This document shows, piece by piece, positions 9,161 through 18,766 of a stretch of DNA of 64,000 bases. The stretch lies in contig VXML01000018.1 of the NCBI GenBank assembly GCA_009841115.1, positions 62,001 through 126,000 of the forward strand. The letters run 5' to 3'. Both the position numbers and the translations under genes were made by a program. Origin of the DNA: Gemmatimonadota bacterium (GTDB lineage Bacteria > Latescibacterota > UBA2968 > UBA8231). Positions within the stretch are counted from its first letter, which is position 1; every line of letters begins with the position of its first letter. The notes below the pieces were generated by a model. The model searched no databases. It was not told the DNA's origin and saw only the letters and a list, made by a program, of their open reading frames with translations.

Positions 9161-10432
9161 CTACTCCAACTCCGGGTATTGGGCCGCGTAGATCGTCAAC
9201 TTCGTCGCCGCCCCGATCTGTTCCAGTTCTGGCCTCCGTCCCGACAAGCGCAGGCTGTCGCGCACCAAATTCAAAAACCCCTCACCCCGCGCTTCCAGAA
9301 AACTAGATCCTGTAACCGGGCTTTCGTAATAGCGCATGAAGCCGGTGAGAAACTGATTCCGACGCGCTGGCTGACATCCGGCGTACAAATTTTCGATGGT
9401 CAACGTGTTGTAGAGCGCCCCGGGATTTTGGAACTCAATGCGGTCGGGGAACATGCGAATGATGATCTGCGATCCGGCGACGCCGTAGTCCCGATGAATG
9501 ACGGCGTTTACGACGGCCTCTTGGAGTGCAGTGTCTATATAGCTGGGGTAATCTCGCCGACCGTCGCCGCTTTTCCGCGATAGGATCGGCGTCAAAGGAG
9601 AGGCTTGGAAATACGACACGATCTTGGCAATCTGCTCGGGTAAAGGCCCGGTGATTTGCCGGCTATCTACGGTGTTGCCGTCGGGAATGTCGTGGTGGTA
9701 CACAGCCAGATCGATGTACGCACCGGAAATGTATTGCTCGGGCTGCACGGCAAAGAGTAGGATGCCCAAGTGCGTCGGCGTAGCTCCCACCTCCGAGATC
9801 ACAGCGAGTTTGTGCGCCGCCAGTGTGGAAGCCCAGTCTTCTGGCGTGGACCAGTCGGGGAAGCGCCGACTGAAGTACTGTTCGAGTCGGGTTTTGTCCA
9901 AGTCATCGAGACTGCTGCCGACTAGGGGTCGTTCCTCAAGCGGGCTAGCCAAGCGACGTTCCGTCAACATGCGGGCCAGTCGTTCGGCGGGGATCAACTG
10001 GCGATGGCTACCGACGCGCTGGAGAAATCGCCCATCGCTCGTCTGGTGTACGTCGAACTTGGACGAGGGGATTTCAACAATTAAGCACAGTGTGGAGCTC
10101 CCACCTTCTCCGGGCAGGTATTCCCAATCCAACGCCGGGACTATCATCGGATTGCAATTATGGGCCGCCACATTGACGATAAATTGCTCTAAGAGATCTC
10201 GCTTGTCAGGGGGGATGCCAACCGGGATGCGATCCGAGTCCCGGACGCCCATCACAACCGTGCCTCCTTCCGTATTGGCCATACTGACGAATACCTCGGC
10301 GAGTCTCGACGCGGCACGACCCTCTTCTCTGGCAAACCCAATCCGGTCTCCCCGAAATACGACCTCCTTGAGTTCGAGCTTGGTATCTTCGCCAGCTTGG
10401 ATGGATGAAATAAGTTGGGTTTTGTCGATCAT
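9161..10432 (-). CDS. AlbA_2 (schlafen-like) domain and HATPase_c_4 domain protein
   Basis: A 423-residue protein from the ATG at 10432; a TTG at 10438 overlapping the upstream stop is possible. N-terminal AlbA_2 domain (about residues 5-120): ELKEVVFRG, then FVSMANTEGGTVVMGVRD. C-terminal GHKL-like ATPase half: EAVVNAVIHRDYG, FPDRIEFQNPG. The family is annotated as putative ATP-dependent transcriptional regulators or helicase-like proteins; AlbA_2 modules also occur in defence genes. It lies 76 bases upstream of the PD-(D/E)XK gene in the same direction, so the two could work together (inference). Confidence 0.87.
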   Translation of the reverse strand: MIDKTQLISSIQAGEDTKLELKEVVFRGDRIGFAREEGRAASRLAEVFVSMANTEGGTVVMGVRDSDRIPVGIPPDKRDLLEQFIVNVAAHNCNPMIVPALDWEYLPGEGGSSTLCLIVEIPSSKFDVHQTSDGRFLQRVGSHRQLIPAERLARMLTERRLASPLEERPLVGSSLDDLDKTRLEQYFSRRFPDWSTPEDWASTLAAHKLAVISEVGATPTHLGILLFAVQPEQYISGAYIDLAVYHHDIPDGNTVDSRQITGPLPEQIAKIVSYFQASPLTPILSRKSGDGRRDYPSYIDTALQEAVVNAVIHRDYGVAGSQIIIRMFPDRIEFQNPGALYNTLTIENLYAGCQPARRNQFLTGFMRYYESPVTGSSFLEARGEGFLNLVRDSLRLSGRRPELEQIGAATKLTIYAAQYPELE

Positions 10433-10434
10433 GA

Positions 10435-11352
10435 TCAATCCGCGTTTTTAAGCTGCTCCAGAACGTCCATCCCCACCCGCTGGCTCCACGCCTCCATCAC
10501 CCGCCCGAACAGCGGGCCGGGCTTACCGTCGCCAATCGGCGTATTGTTGATGCGCGTACACGGTGCCAAGCAATAGGGCGTGCTGGTCAACCACGCCTCG
10601 TCCGCATTGATCGCGTCGTAGGGCTGCAAATCCTTTTCGACCCAGCCTAGCCCCAACTCAGGTGCCAATTCCCGCAGCGTCACCAAACTCACTCCTTCCA
10701 ATATGTTGCGGCTAGTAGGCGTAAAGATCGTATCGTTCTCCACCACCACGAAGTTGGCCCCCGAGCACTCGGTGAGGTTGCCGTCCAAATCGAGCAGCAG
10801 CGAAGTGGCGGCGGGATCGACCGCCTGCGATTGCTTGTCGGCCAGCCAATAGTGCAAGCGCGAGCGGTTTTTGGTCTTGGGGTCAACGCATTGGGGCGGC
10901 ACGTGGCGTATAGAGGGCGTGACCGCGTGGACGCCCTGCTCAAAATAGGGCTGCCACACGGCAAAGGGCAGCGGAAAGGAGTGGATGCACAACGTGGGCG
11001 TCAGGCGCGCCGATTTCCCAGCGCTACCCGCGTAGATTTGGTTTTCCCCTGGCGTTACAAAGTGGACGACTCCCAAATCCTGCTCGGGACCGATCAGCTT
11101 GCTATTAGTCTGAATCAAAGTCCGCGTACATTCGACCAGCCCCTCGTGGTCCAGTGCCAGTTCAATGCCGGCGTATTTACACGACCGCAAAAGCCGCCGC
11201 ACGTGCTCCTCTAAGCGGAACGACTCGTGTCTAAACGTGCGGGTCATTTCGGTCAGAGTAGCTCCCAGTACAATCCCCAAATCGTAGATATTGAGATGGG
11301 CCTGGGAAGCTGGGACGAAGCCATCGTTGAGATAGACGACTGGTTCACTCAT
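10435..11352 (-). CDS. class IV PLP-dependent aminotransferase (BCAT/DAAT-like)
   Basis: A 305-residue fold-type IV PLP enzyme, family of branched-chain aminotransferase, D-amino-acid aminotransferase and aminodeoxychorismate lyase. Visible features: an N-terminal VYLNDGFVPASQAHLNIYD, the probable Schiff-base lysine K159 in DPKTKNRSRLHYW, and the C-terminal cofactor loop LTECSGANFVVV then TSRNILEGVSLVTL. Start overlaps the isochorismatase stop as ATGA (11349-11352). Sequence alone does not decide between L-branched-chain, D-amino-acid or other substrates. Confidence 0.88.
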   Translation of the reverse strand: MSEPVVYLNDGFVPASQAHLNIYDLGIVLGATLTEMTRTFRHESFRLEEHVRRLLRSCKYAGIELALDHEGLVECTRTLIQTNSKLIGPEQDLGVVHFVTPGENQIYAGSAGKSARLTPTLCIHSFPLPFAVWQPYFEQGVHAVTPSIRHVPPQCVDPKTKNRSRLHYWLADKQSQAVDPAATSLLLDLDGNLTECSGANFVVVENDTIFTPTSRNILEGVSLVTLRELAPELGLGWVEKDLQPYDAINADEAWLTSTPYCLAPCTRINNTPIGDGKPGPLFGRVMEAWSQRVGMDVLEQLKNAD

Positions 11353-12161
11353 AGCTCATTACTCTCCTGTGAATCCAAGGCGGCGCAGGCAGCGTAAAAA
11401 TCGTCCGTCGAAGTAGAAAAACCATGCACCTGCTCGACCTCGCGCACGGCCAATTCCGTGGCCCACCGCGCCTTTAGTGTATCGGGGAATTCCACTCCGT
11501 CCGTGGCGTCCCGCACCAAAATGGTATTATAGCCCCGCCCGCGCATGGCGCGAACCCCGTAGTCGCGGCCCAAGATGCACCAGTTGGTTGCAAAGCCAGC
11601 AAAAAGCAAATGCAGAATGCCGCGTTCTTGGCACAAATCGTGTAGCTGCTGGCCCGTGCCCACGACAAAGTCCCCTTCCTCCACGGCGATATGGGGCGAA
11701 AGATCCAGTTGCCCGGTTAGGCTCTCCCAATAGGGACCAATGCCCGGCTCTTGGTCGCGCGGTCCGCGGAAACAGGCGTACACTCCCTGCCGGTTGCGGA
11801 ACTCGACCGGCGGCCAACTCGGGGCTGGTCCCGGCTCAGGCGCGGGCGTGCAGCCTTGGTACACTTCGTACTTATCCGGGAAATTAGCCAGTACGCCGGG
11901 GCTAGGGGCCTGCACGATAGTCAGGCCGCCTTCCCGCGCCCACCCGATGAGCGGCGCAATCACTTCCTTGGTCACGGCCTCAGCGCGCTCGATCCAGCTA
12001 TCGATGTGATGTACGTTCCACAGGTCGATCAGCACCAGCGCCGTCTGCTCAACCGGCAGGGCGAACTCCAACTCCCGCACGACGAAATTCTCCTCGCGGC
12101 AGGGCACTTCTGTAGGCGTGCTGTCTTGGAAGTATTGCACTTTCAGTTGTAGCGTCGCCAT
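11349..12161 (-). CDS. isochorismatase-family cysteine hydrolase
   Basis: A 270-residue protein from the ATG at 12161, preceded by GGAGAG at ideal spacing; longer in-frame starts overlap the upstream gene. Family triad residues: D46 (ALVLIDLWN) and nucleophile C194 (GFATNWCILGRD), with the usual cis-peptide region before it. Members hydrolyse isochorismate, nicotinamide, N-carbamoyl compounds or related amides. The family is not specific, and nothing in the context identifies isochorismate metabolism. Translationally coupled to the aminotransferase downstream. Confidence 0.88.
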   Translation of the reverse strand: MATLQLKVQYFQDSTPTEVPCREENFVVRELEFALPVEQTALVLIDLWNVHHIDSWIERAEAVTKEVIAPLIGWAREGGLTIVQAPSPGVLANFPDKYEVYQGCTPAPEPGPAPSWPPVEFRNRQGVYACFRGPRDQEPGIGPYWESLTGQLDLSPHIAVEEGDFVVGTGQQLHDLCQERGILHLLFAGFATNWCILGRDYGVRAMRGRGYNTILVRDATDGVEFPDTLKARWATELAVREVEQVHGFSTSTDDFYAACAALDSQESNEL

Positions 12162-12175
12162 TGCCTCTCCTCTTA

Positions 12176-12778
12176 TCACAAGTCTGCAATCATGTCGTAA
12201 TTGTTGGTCCCCCCGGCCTCAAAATCGCCCACGCGCCGAAAACCGAATTTGGTGTAAAAGTGGACGGCGCGGGGATTGTCCGCGCGCACGCCGCCCCACA
12301 GCAGCATGCGCTGACACCCCAGCCGTGGCAATAACCCGAGCAGATGCTGCATCATCAAACTGCCCAATCCCTGACCCTGGTACGCGTCGGCTACCGAAGG
12401 AGCCAAGGTGCAATCAGTCTCGTCGTGCAAGGCCAACCCCAATGCATCGTAGCGCCGACGGTCCCCGTCCCGCACGCCTAGTTCGACGACAAAATACCCC
12501 ACAATGCGCTCCACTCCCTCCTCATCGACCCAAGCCAGCATACGCAGCGTGTGAGCGCTGTCCAATGCAGCGCAAAAACCATCGGCTGTCTCTTGGTCAA
12601 ATGGGTGCGGCCCGTACACCCAGCGGGTAGCCTGCGACAAGCCGGTGAAGTACGCACCCAAGGCAGCGGCCTGATCAGCGCGCAACGGGCGGAAGTAAAC
12701 CCGTTGGCCCGAGGCCAGCATCGCGCTAGACGAAACCAGATCGGGCTGCGCGTCTATGGTACTGGGATCAATCCGCAT
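12176..12778 (-). CDS. GNAT-family N-acetyltransferase
   Basis: A 200-residue acetyltransferase. The acetyl-CoA pyrophosphate loop is seen as AYQGQGLGSLMMQHLL (Q-x-x-G-x-G), followed by the C-terminal ADNPRAVHFYTKFGFRRVG that closes the fold. N-terminal region RVYFRPLRADQAAAL is typical of the RimJ/PatZ-like group. Acceptor substrate unknown. Located between a SpoU-type methyltransferase and an isochorismatase gene with short spacers (9 and 14 bases), so part of one transcription unit. Confidence 0.85.
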   Translation of the reverse strand: MRIDPSTIDAQPDLVSSSAMLASGQRVYFRPLRADQAAALGAYFTGLSQATRWVYGPHPFDQETADGFCAALDSAHTLRMLAWVDEEGVERIVGYFVVELGVRDGDRRRYDALGLALHDETDCTLAPSVADAYQGQGLGSLMMQHLLGLLPRLGCQRMLLWGGVRADNPRAVHFYTKFGFRRVGDFEAGGTNNYDMIADL

Positions 12779-12787
12779 GGGACACCA

Positions 12788-13315
12788 TCAGTTTCTTTTC
12801 CCAAGCAACGCCTGATACGCCACAAGCGCACCGGCCACGTGGACATTCATCGACGGCCCCTTGCCGTACATGGGGATATAGACCGCGCCATCGCACAACG
12901 CCAAGGTCTGTCGATAGACGCCTTTGGTCTCGTTGCCGAGCACCAAACAAACTTTGTCCGGGAAATCGTATTCCAAATAGCACACGGCCCCTTGCACCAT
13001 TTCCAACGCCACCAAGTGATACCCTTCGTCCCGCAGCGCATTGGCCGCCTCATCCATGCGCCCAATCCGCCGCCAAGCCACCCGCCGCTCGTGACCCCGC
13101 GCCGTGCGCTCAATATCCTCGTGCGGCGGCACAGGCGTCACACCCGTAAAAACCAACTCCCGCGCCCCACACGCATCGGCAATGCGAAACATCGAGCCGA
13201 CGTTGAGCGGGTCTTCGACGCTCTGCAGTAAAAAGGCTAGCTCCACCTTGGGCGGATAGCTCTTCGCCGCGTCCGCAAAGAGCCGCTTCACTTCAACCTT
13301 GCGCAAAGGGCGCAT
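12788..13315 (-). CDS. SpoU/TrmH-family RNA 2'-O-methyltransferase
   Basis: A 175-residue SPOUT methyltransferase. The three signature motifs are present: LNVGSMFRIADACG, CLVLGNETKG and IPMYGKGPSMNVHVAGAL, which form the SAM-binding trefoil knot. It transfers a methyl group to a ribose 2'-OH in tRNA or rRNA; the target is not evident. The start at 13315 is two bases after the stop of the upstream TIM-barrel gene (TGA CG ATG); an upstream open frame is antisense-like low-complexity sequence inside that gene and was excluded. No N-terminal substrate-binding domain is present. Confidence 0.88.
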   Translation of the reverse strand: MRPLRKVEVKRLFADAAKSYPPKVELAFLLQSVEDPLNVGSMFRIADACGARELVFTGVTPVPPHEDIERTARGHERRVAWRRIGRMDEAANALRDEGYHLVALEMVQGAVCYLEYDFPDKVCLVLGNETKGVYRQTLALCDGAVYIPMYGKGPSMNVHVAGALVAYQALLGKRN

Positions 13316-13317
13316 CG

Positions 13318-14145
13318 TCAAAAGCGGATGGCCTTGTACTTTTTCACGTGCTCGGTAATCGCCACCTCCACCGGCAACCGCTCCATGCTCGACGCACCGT
13401 AAAAGCCATCGACGCCCTGCGTGTTTTGCAACACGTACTCGGCGTCCTCCGGCTCTGAAATCGGCCCCCCGTGGCACAGCACAATCACCTCTTCTGACAC
13501 CCCCCGTGCCGCGTCGCATATCGCCTGTACAAACCCCACCGATTCCGCCAAAGTCAGCGCAGTCGTCGCGCCAATCGCGCCCTTCGTAGTAAGCCCAGCA
13601 TGCGCCACCACAATGTCGGCACCAGCCGCCGCCATCTGCTCGCCCTCCTCGGGATTAAACGCATAAGGCGTCGTCAACAACCCCATCTCGTGCGCCGTGC
13701 GGATCATCTCCACCTCTTCCCCATACCCCATCCCGGTTTCCTCCAAGTTTTGCCGATACAACCCGTCAATCAGGCCCACGGTCGGAAAATTCTGCACGCC
13801 AGAAAATCCAATCGCCTCAACCTCGCGCAAGAAAACATCCATCTGCCGGAACGGATCCGTCCCGCACACGCCCGCTAGCACCGGCGTATCCTCCACCACC
13901 GTCAACACCTCCCCGGCCATATCCATCACAATCGCATTGGCGTCCCCATACGGCATGGTCCCGGCCAGTGATCCTCGGCCCGCCATGCGAAACCGCCCGG
14001 AATTGTAAATCACAATCAAGTCAACCCCGCCGGCCTCCTCGAACTTCGCGCTGATCCCGGTGCCAGCCCCCGCGCCGATAATGGGAATCCCATCGGCGAT
14101 GTTTTGCCGCAATCTCGCGAGCACTTCTTCTCTTGTAAAAGCCAT
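13318..14145 (-). CDS. phosphoenolpyruvate hydrolase-like TIM-barrel protein
   Basis: A 275-residue protein matching the PEP_hydrolase/TIM-barrel signal transduction family (Pfam PEP_hydrolase). Recognisable parts are the N-terminal [39 protein letters not shown], the VCGTDPF turn and the late [18 protein letters not shown]. In plants and fungi this domain is fused behind a Tm-1-like ATP-binding domain; here the two are separate genes with a cupin between them. Biochemical role is not established for the family. SD-like AGGCGG precedes the ATG. Confidence 0.87.
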   Translation of the reverse strand: MAFTREEVLARLRQNIADGIPIIGAGAGTGISAKFEEAGGVDLIVIYNSGRFRMAGRGSLAGTMPYGDANAIVMDMAGEVLTVVEDTPVLAGVCGTDPFRQMDVFLREVEAIGFSGVQNFPTVGLIDGLYRQNLEETGMGYGEEVEMIRTAHEMGLLTTPYAFNPEEGEQMAAAGADIVVAHAGLTTKGAIGATTALTLAESVGFVQAICDAARGVSEEVIVLCHGGPISEPEDAEYVLQNTQGVDGFYGASSMERLPVEVAITEHVKKYKAIRF

Positions 14146-14151
14146 GGCCGC

Positions 14152-14565
14152 CTATCCGTTCAACGCCTTTTCTATCCGCACCCCTTCCATCTTCCGCAGC
14201 TCGGCCTCCGGCCCAAACGGCGCGTATATGGCGATCAATTTCATCGGGCCGTCCCCATTGTTGACCGTCGAGTGATACACAGCGGTCGGAATGTGGACCA
14301 ACTCACCCGGGCCAATCTCCTTTTCCAACATGCCCGACTCCAACTCCACCGTCTGGGTCCCGGTCCCCTCCATCACATAAAGAATCTCCTCGCTATACGG
14401 ATGGTTGTGGCGCACATGGCCCTTGCCCGGTGCCAACTCCACCACGCCGCAGCTAAAGTGCTCGGCCGCAGTCACCAGCGGCTCGGAAAGCCAGTTTAAC
14501 CGGCCCCAGTCAAAAACTTGGGTTTCCACGTCGGCGCATTGTACGAATGTCTTTTTTTCGCTCAT
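14152..14565 (-). CDS. single-domain cupin protein
   Basis: A 137-residue cupin from the ATG at 14565, which overlaps the upstream stop by one base (TGATG) and follows AGGAG; a GTG at 14568 is an alternative. Cupin motif 1 is seen as HVRHNHPYSEEILYVMEG and motif 2 as GPGELVHIPTAVYHSTVN, giving metal ligands H, H, E and H. Such small cupins bind a metal and often a sugar or carboxylate ligand. Its location between the Tm-1-like and PEP-hydrolase-like genes suggests a shared pathway; the ligand is unknown. Confidence 0.9.
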   Translation of the reverse strand: MSEKKTFVQCADVETQVFDWGRLNWLSEPLVTAAEHFSCGVVELAPGKGHVRHNHPYSEEILYVMEGTGTQTVELESGMLEKEIGPGELVHIPTAVYHSTVNNGDGPMKLIAIYAPFGPEAELRKMEGVRIEKALNG

Positions 14566-15794
14566 CACTCTCCTGCTTTCTCGGCGATTAGCTCCAGCAG
14601 CAGCGCGGTCGCCGCGGCTGCAAATTCTGGATCGTTGATGTTGTGATCGACTTCGCGGACGAGGATGCCCTCATCCAAGTTGGTTTTGAGGGCGTCGCCA
14701 AAGGCGCGGTCGGCTTCGCGGTCGCAAAACAGCTCGCCGTCGCCATCGAGGATCGACACGCCCCTGAGCGGAATGAGAACGGCGACCGGGCCTTGGGCGG
14801 CGTTGAGTTTTTCGGCGAATATCCGGCCCATCTGCGCATTCTCCTCGGCGTTGGTGCGCATCAGGGTCACTTCTGGGTTCCACTCGTAAAAGAGCCGCGT
14901 GCCGTCCTTGTATTTTTGCGGCACCGTATCCATGCCGCCAAAATTGGCCATATCCACGCAGCCAGGGACCACTAGCTGGGGCAAACCCGCCCGGCCCGCC
15001 GCGCTCAAGCGCTCCGGACCCGCGCTGAAGACGCCGCCGCATACCTCGTCGGCCCACTCGGTGGTAGTAATGTCCAGCACCGCATCCACCAAGCCCTCGT
15101 CGATAAGCGACTCCATGGTACGACCGCCCGTGCCAGTAGCGTGAAAGACCAAGACCTCGTACCCGTTCGCCGACAGGGTCTCGCTACACGCGTTTACGCA
15201 TTCCGTGGTGTTGCCAAACATCGACGCGACAACGATCGGCTTGTCGTCGCCAGCAGGTGCCGGCTCGGCCTCGACCATGCCGCAGATCGCGCCAGCGGCC
15301 CGCGTAAAAATCACTCGCGAAATCCGATTGACTCCGGCCACATCCACAATCGACGGAATGAGCACCACGTCCTTGCTACCCACGTATGCTCCCGTGTCGC
15401 CGGCTGCCACAGTCGAAACGCACACCTTGGGCACGCCCACCGACAGGGCGCGCATGGCCGCGGTCACTACGCTACTGCCACCGGACCCGCCCATGCCGAC
15501 GATGCCGTCAAACCGGCCCTCGGCGTACCCTTGCTCCGCCACCTTGGCCGCGCCCTCCCCCATAGCCTTCATGGCGGCACCGCGATCGCCAGCCGCGCGC
15601 AGCGATTCCAGCGACGCGCCAGCGGCCGTGGCCACTTCGCTAGCATCCACGTCCACTGCAAAAGCCTCGCACTCGCCCATAACGCCCGTGTTTACCGCCA
15701 TAACTTCGTGGCCACGGGCCAAAATCTGCTCGCGCAAGAAGGCGTATTCCACGCCCTTGGTGTCAAACGCCCCAACCATCATAATCGTAGCCAT
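14565..15794 (-). CDS. Tm-1-like ATP-binding domain protein (UPF0261)
   Basis: A 409-residue UPF0261/Tm-1-like protein. Recognised by the N-terminal MVGAFDTKGVEYAFLREQI, the glycine-rich GIVGMGGSGGSSVVTAAM, VPKVCVSTVAAGDTGAYVG and the C-terminal EVDHNINDPEFAAAA. The family is the bacterial counterpart of the N-terminal domain of tomato Tm-1, a tobamovirus-resistance protein; its native reaction is unknown, though the fold binds ATP. GGAGG stands 6 bases before the ATG. First gene of the run ending at 9161 or 10435, all with overlaps or tiny spacers. Confidence 0.9.
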   Translation of the reverse strand: MATIMMVGAFDTKGVEYAFLREQILARGHEVMAVNTGVMGECEAFAVDVDASEVATAAGASLESLRAAGDRGAAMKAMGEGAAKVAEQGYAEGRFDGIVGMGGSGGSSVVTAAMRALSVGVPKVCVSTVAAGDTGAYVGSKDVVLIPSIVDVAGVNRISRVIFTRAAGAICGMVEAEPAPAGDDKPIVVASMFGNTTECVNACSETLSANGYEVLVFHATGTGGRTMESLIDEGLVDAVLDITTTEWADEVCGGVFSAGPERLSAAGRAGLPQLVVPGCVDMANFGGMDTVPQKYKDGTRLFYEWNPEVTLMRTNAEENAQMGRIFAEKLNAAQGPVAVLIPLRGVSILDGDGELFCDREADRAFGDALKTNLDEGILVREVDHNINDPEFAAAATALLLELIAEKAGE

Positions 15795-15836
15795 AACGCC
15801 CTCCTCAAGCTGGCGTCGTTAGGTGCTTTCCTTTTC

Positions 15837-15862
15837 TGTCATGCTGAGCGCAGCGAAGCATC
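15837..15862. repeat. dispersed-repeat-like element
   Basis: A 26-base segment containing CTGAGCGCAGCGAAGC with short inverted ends (ATGCT and AGCAT). Closely similar motifs, known in many bacterial genomes as short dispersed intergenic repeats of the form TCATnCTGAGCGnAGCGAAG, occur between genes. Only one copy was noticed in this window. It lies in the 115-base gap between the Tm-1-like gene start and the CopA stop. Confidence 0.5.
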
Positions 15863-15909
15863 CCATACCAAAGTGCCCCTGCAAAACATCCGCCTGTAAT
15901 ATGGCAGCC

Positions 15910-18138
15910 TCAGCTAAAGCGCCGCAACCGGAGCGCATTCATCACCACCGACACCGACGAAAAGGCCATCGCTAAGCTCGCCAGCATTGGATTGAGCAGC
16001 GGGCCGCCGAATAGGTACAGCGCGCCCGCGGCCACCGGAATGCCCGCAGCGTTGTAAAAAAACGCCCAGAACAAATTCTGCTTTACGGTCCGCACAACCG
16101 CTCGGCTCAGCTCAATGGCCCGCGCCACATCCGCCAACCGGCTGTGCATGAGCACCACCGGAGCAGACGCGGCCGCCACATCCGTCCCGGTGGCAAAGGC
16201 CATACCCACATCGGCGGTAGCTAGCGCTGGCGCGTCGTTGATCCCGTCGCCGACCATGGCCACGCAGCGGCCCTCGGCCTGCAATGCCTGCACGGCCGCG
16301 GCCTTGTCTGCGGGCAAGACCTCGGCGCGTACAGTCTCAATTCCCACCTGACGCGCCACGGCTTCTGCGGCCGACCGGCTGTCACCCGTGAGCATCACCA
16401 CCTCCAAGCCGCCTTGACGCAACCGAGCCACGTCGTCCTTGCTCTGCGGGCGGGGACGGTCGGCCAAAGACACGCGGCCAACCAATGCGCCCGCCACCGA
16501 GACCCACGCGACGGTGGCACCGTCCGCGGAGTCGTTGTCCTCGTCTATGCGGATTCCCACCACCGCCATCATGGCGCGATTGCCCACCACCACGTCCTCG
16601 CCTTCCACTGCGGCCTGCGCGCCTTTGCCCGGACTCGCCACAACGTCGGTAGCCTCTGGCACGGCAAGACCCTGCTCTGTTGCGGCCGCCACAATCGCCG
16701 CAGCCAGTGGATGCTCCGAGCCGCGCTCTACAGCCGCAGCCAAGCTCAGCACTTCGTCGGCGCGACGTCCGTTTAACGGCTCCACTGCCACGACCTGCGG
16801 CCGCCCCTCGGTAATCGTGCCGGTCTTGTCCAGCACCACAGCATCTACTTTGTGCGCCGTTTCCAGCACTTCTGGGCTTTTGAACAGAATGCCTAAATGC
16901 GCGCCGCGTCCCGTGCCGACCATGATGGCGGCTGGCGTGGCCAAGCCCAAGCTGCACGGGCAGGCGATGATCAACACGGCCACAAAAACCTGCAACGCAA
17001 AACTCAGACCCTCCCCAGCCCACAGCCAACCCACCGCGGCCACCGCGCCTATGACCAGCACGGCCGGCACAAAATACCCAGCGACGACATCGGCTAGGCG
17101 GGCAATCGGCGCTTTGCCTGCCTGCGCGGCCTCGACTAAGCGCACCATCTGCATCAGCAGCGCATCCCCGCCTACGCGCGTTGCGCGCACCATGAGCGCT
17201 CCCGCGCCATTGAGACTACCGCCGGTCACAGCATCGCCCGGTGCCTTGGCCACGGGCAGTGACTCACCGGTCAGCAGCGACTCATCTACCGTAGAATTTC
17301 CTTCGATGATTTCGCCATCGGCTGGAATGCGCTCGCCCGGACGCACGCGCAGACAATCGCCTACTTCAATGGCATCAGCCGCAATCTCCCGTTCCCCATC
17401 ATCAGTCACCAGCGCGGCCTTGTCGGGTTTGAGCTGCAACAAGGCCCCTATGGCCTCCTCGGCCCGCAACCGCGAGCGCGCTTCGAGATAGCGGCCCATC
17501 AGCATCAGGGTGATGATCGTCGCAACCGTCGGGAAATAGGAATCAAACACCGCAGCCGCACCCACGGCGACGAATCCCAAACCCCAAGCGCTGTAGATCC
17601 ACGCCGCAGCCGTGCCAATGGCGATTAGCGAAAACATATTGGGCCGACCCCGCCACAGAGCCTGCCCGCCCTCGGCGTAGATCTGGCGGCCAATCCACAT
17701 CACCGGCAGCACCAACAGCAGGTGCAAAATGCCCACCCGCAGCGGATGCTGGGCCAAGGACAGCGCCGGGACGACGGGTGCGGCCATCTGCTCGGCCATT
17801 TCTACCGCGAAGAGCGGCAACCAAAACGCAACAGCCCAGCGAAACGCACTCGCTTGCCCGGTCAGTTCGACCCGTTTGCGTTCCTGCCGCCTAGCCGCGC
17901 CTTCAGCTTCAGGCGCTTGCACCCGCGCCCGGAATCCCGCTTCTGCCACGGCCGCTGCAATGCTTTCCTCATCCACAGCCGCCGGATTAAAGCGCACGGC
18001 CATCTGCTCGGTCGCCAAGTTGACGTCAGCCACTTCAACGCCGACCAAGCCGGACACCTGCTGCTCGACCTGCCGCACGCAACCAGCGCAGTGCATGCCC
18101 TCAATGGCAAAGTGCTGCTCTCTACTGTTTGCCGTCAT
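15910..18138 (-). CDS. copA: copper-translocating P1B-type ATPase
   Basis: P-type ATPase of 742 residues from the ATG at 18138 (GAGG 7 bases upstream; a longer frame from 18171 is less likely). Order: one heavy-metal-associated domain with GMHCAGC (C17, C20), membrane helices, the metal-site CPC at about 393-395, phosphorylated D437 (DKTGTITEG), SEHPLAAAI, and hinge [14 protein letters not shown] with the closing helices is typical of Cu(I)/Ag(I) exporters. It lies in a metal-resistance region with a CusCBA pump. Neighbouring CXXCH protein is on the same strand 99 bases upstream. Confidence 0.94.
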   Translation of the reverse strand: MTANSREQHFAIEGMHCAGCVRQVEQQVSGLVGVEVADVNLATEQMAVRFNPAAVDEESIAAAVAEAGFRARVQAPEAEGAARRQERKRVELTGQASAFRWAVAFWLPLFAVEMAEQMAAPVVPALSLAQHPLRVGILHLLLVLPVMWIGRQIYAEGGQALWRGRPNMFSLIAIGTAAAWIYSAWGLGFVAVGAAAVFDSYFPTVATIITLMLMGRYLEARSRLRAEEAIGALLQLKPDKAALVTDDGEREIAADAIEVGDCLRVRPGERIPADGEIIEGNSTVDESLLTGESLPVAKAPGDAVTGGSLNGAGALMVRATRVGGDALLMQMVRLVEAAQAGKAPIARLADVVAGYFVPAVLVIGAVAAVGWLWAGEGLSFALQVFVAVLIIACPCSLGLATPAAIMVGTGRGAHLGILFKSPEVLETAHKVDAVVLDKTGTITEGRPQVVAVEPLNGRRADEVLSLAAAVERGSEHPLAAAIVAAATEQGLAVPEATDVVASPGKGAQAAVEGEDVVVGNRAMMAVVGIRIDEDNDSADGATVAWVSVAGALVGRVSLADRPRPQSKDDVARLRQGGLEVVMLTGDSRSAAEAVARQVGIETVRAEVLPADKAAAVQALQAEGRCVAMVGDGINDAPALATADVGMAFATGTDVAAASAPVVLMHSRLADVARAIELSRAVVRTVKQNLFWAFFYNAAGIPVAAGALYLFGGPLLNPMLASLAMAFSSVSVVMNALRLRRFS

Positions 18139-18237
18139 GTTGCAACCTCGCAACTCAATCGGTGAACCCACTCAGTGCGGTAGTTTTCAATGCCGTCATG
18201 GGATTGAAAAATTGCCGCGCCAAGCCATCCGACCCGC

Positions 18238-18681
18238 TCAGTCGAGCGCGCCAATCAGTTTCTTGATCTGCCCCCACGTCGTCTCCTCAACCGCCGTGTC
18301 TGGCGGTGGCAGCGGCGGGGTGCTCTCGGGATCGCCGGGGTGAAACGCCTCGCCTTCTGGATTGTCATCGCCCGTCACCCAAGTGCCGTCGGGGTCGCCC
18401 AACTCCGCGCCATTAGACGCTCCATCGCCGTCGGAATCCAACGCCGCCAGCTCTGGGGCCCAAATCACGTCCCCGGCTGGGCCGGCTGCGGTGAGGAAGT
18501 TGGTTACGATCTCCAAGCCAAACGGATTGAGTGGCGAACCGCCGCCGGCCGTGTGGCAGGTGTTGCAGCTAGCTGCGGAGCCGTTGGGAACCTGCCTTAC
18601 GCGTTTGCTGCGCGCGTTGGCCTCATCAACGACTACGCCGCCCAAAAAAAGCACGGTTACCAGCAAAACCCTCAAAGTCAT
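18238..18681 (-). CDS. secreted CXXCH (haem-binding-like) protein with calcium-loop repeat
   Basis: A 147-residue exported protein: N-terminal signal peptide (residues 1-23), then one CNTCH motif (GSAASCNTCHTAGGGSPLN), which would bind haem c covalently, then LDSDGDGASNGAELGDPDG, a thrombospondin type 3/EF-like calcium loop. Proteins with this exact order occur in other bacteria as small cytochrome-like or metal-linked secreted proteins; function is unproven. The distal ligand is not obvious. Adjacent to copA, so a periplasmic redox or metal role is plausible but only inferred from position. Confidence 0.75.
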   Translation of the reverse strand: MTLRVLLVTVLFLGGVVVDEANARSKRVRQVPNGSAASCNTCHTAGGGSPLNPFGLEIVTNFLTAAGPAGDVIWAPELAALDSDGDGASNGAELGDPDGTWVTGDDNPEGEAFHPGDPESTPPLPPPDTAVEETTWGQIKKLIGALD

Positions 18682-18766
18682 AGAAAATCTCCTTCCCTTG
18701 TTATGCGCCGCGAAATGGCGCTCTTCTCATAACATGTCCACGTTTAGCACTGCAAGTCAACACAAG

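Noticed and set aside
13316..13519. Upstream extension of the SpoU methyltransferase gene
   Set aside because: It lies within the PEP-hydrolase-like gene and is low-complexity G/R/A-rich; the start at 13315 is coupled to that gene's stop.
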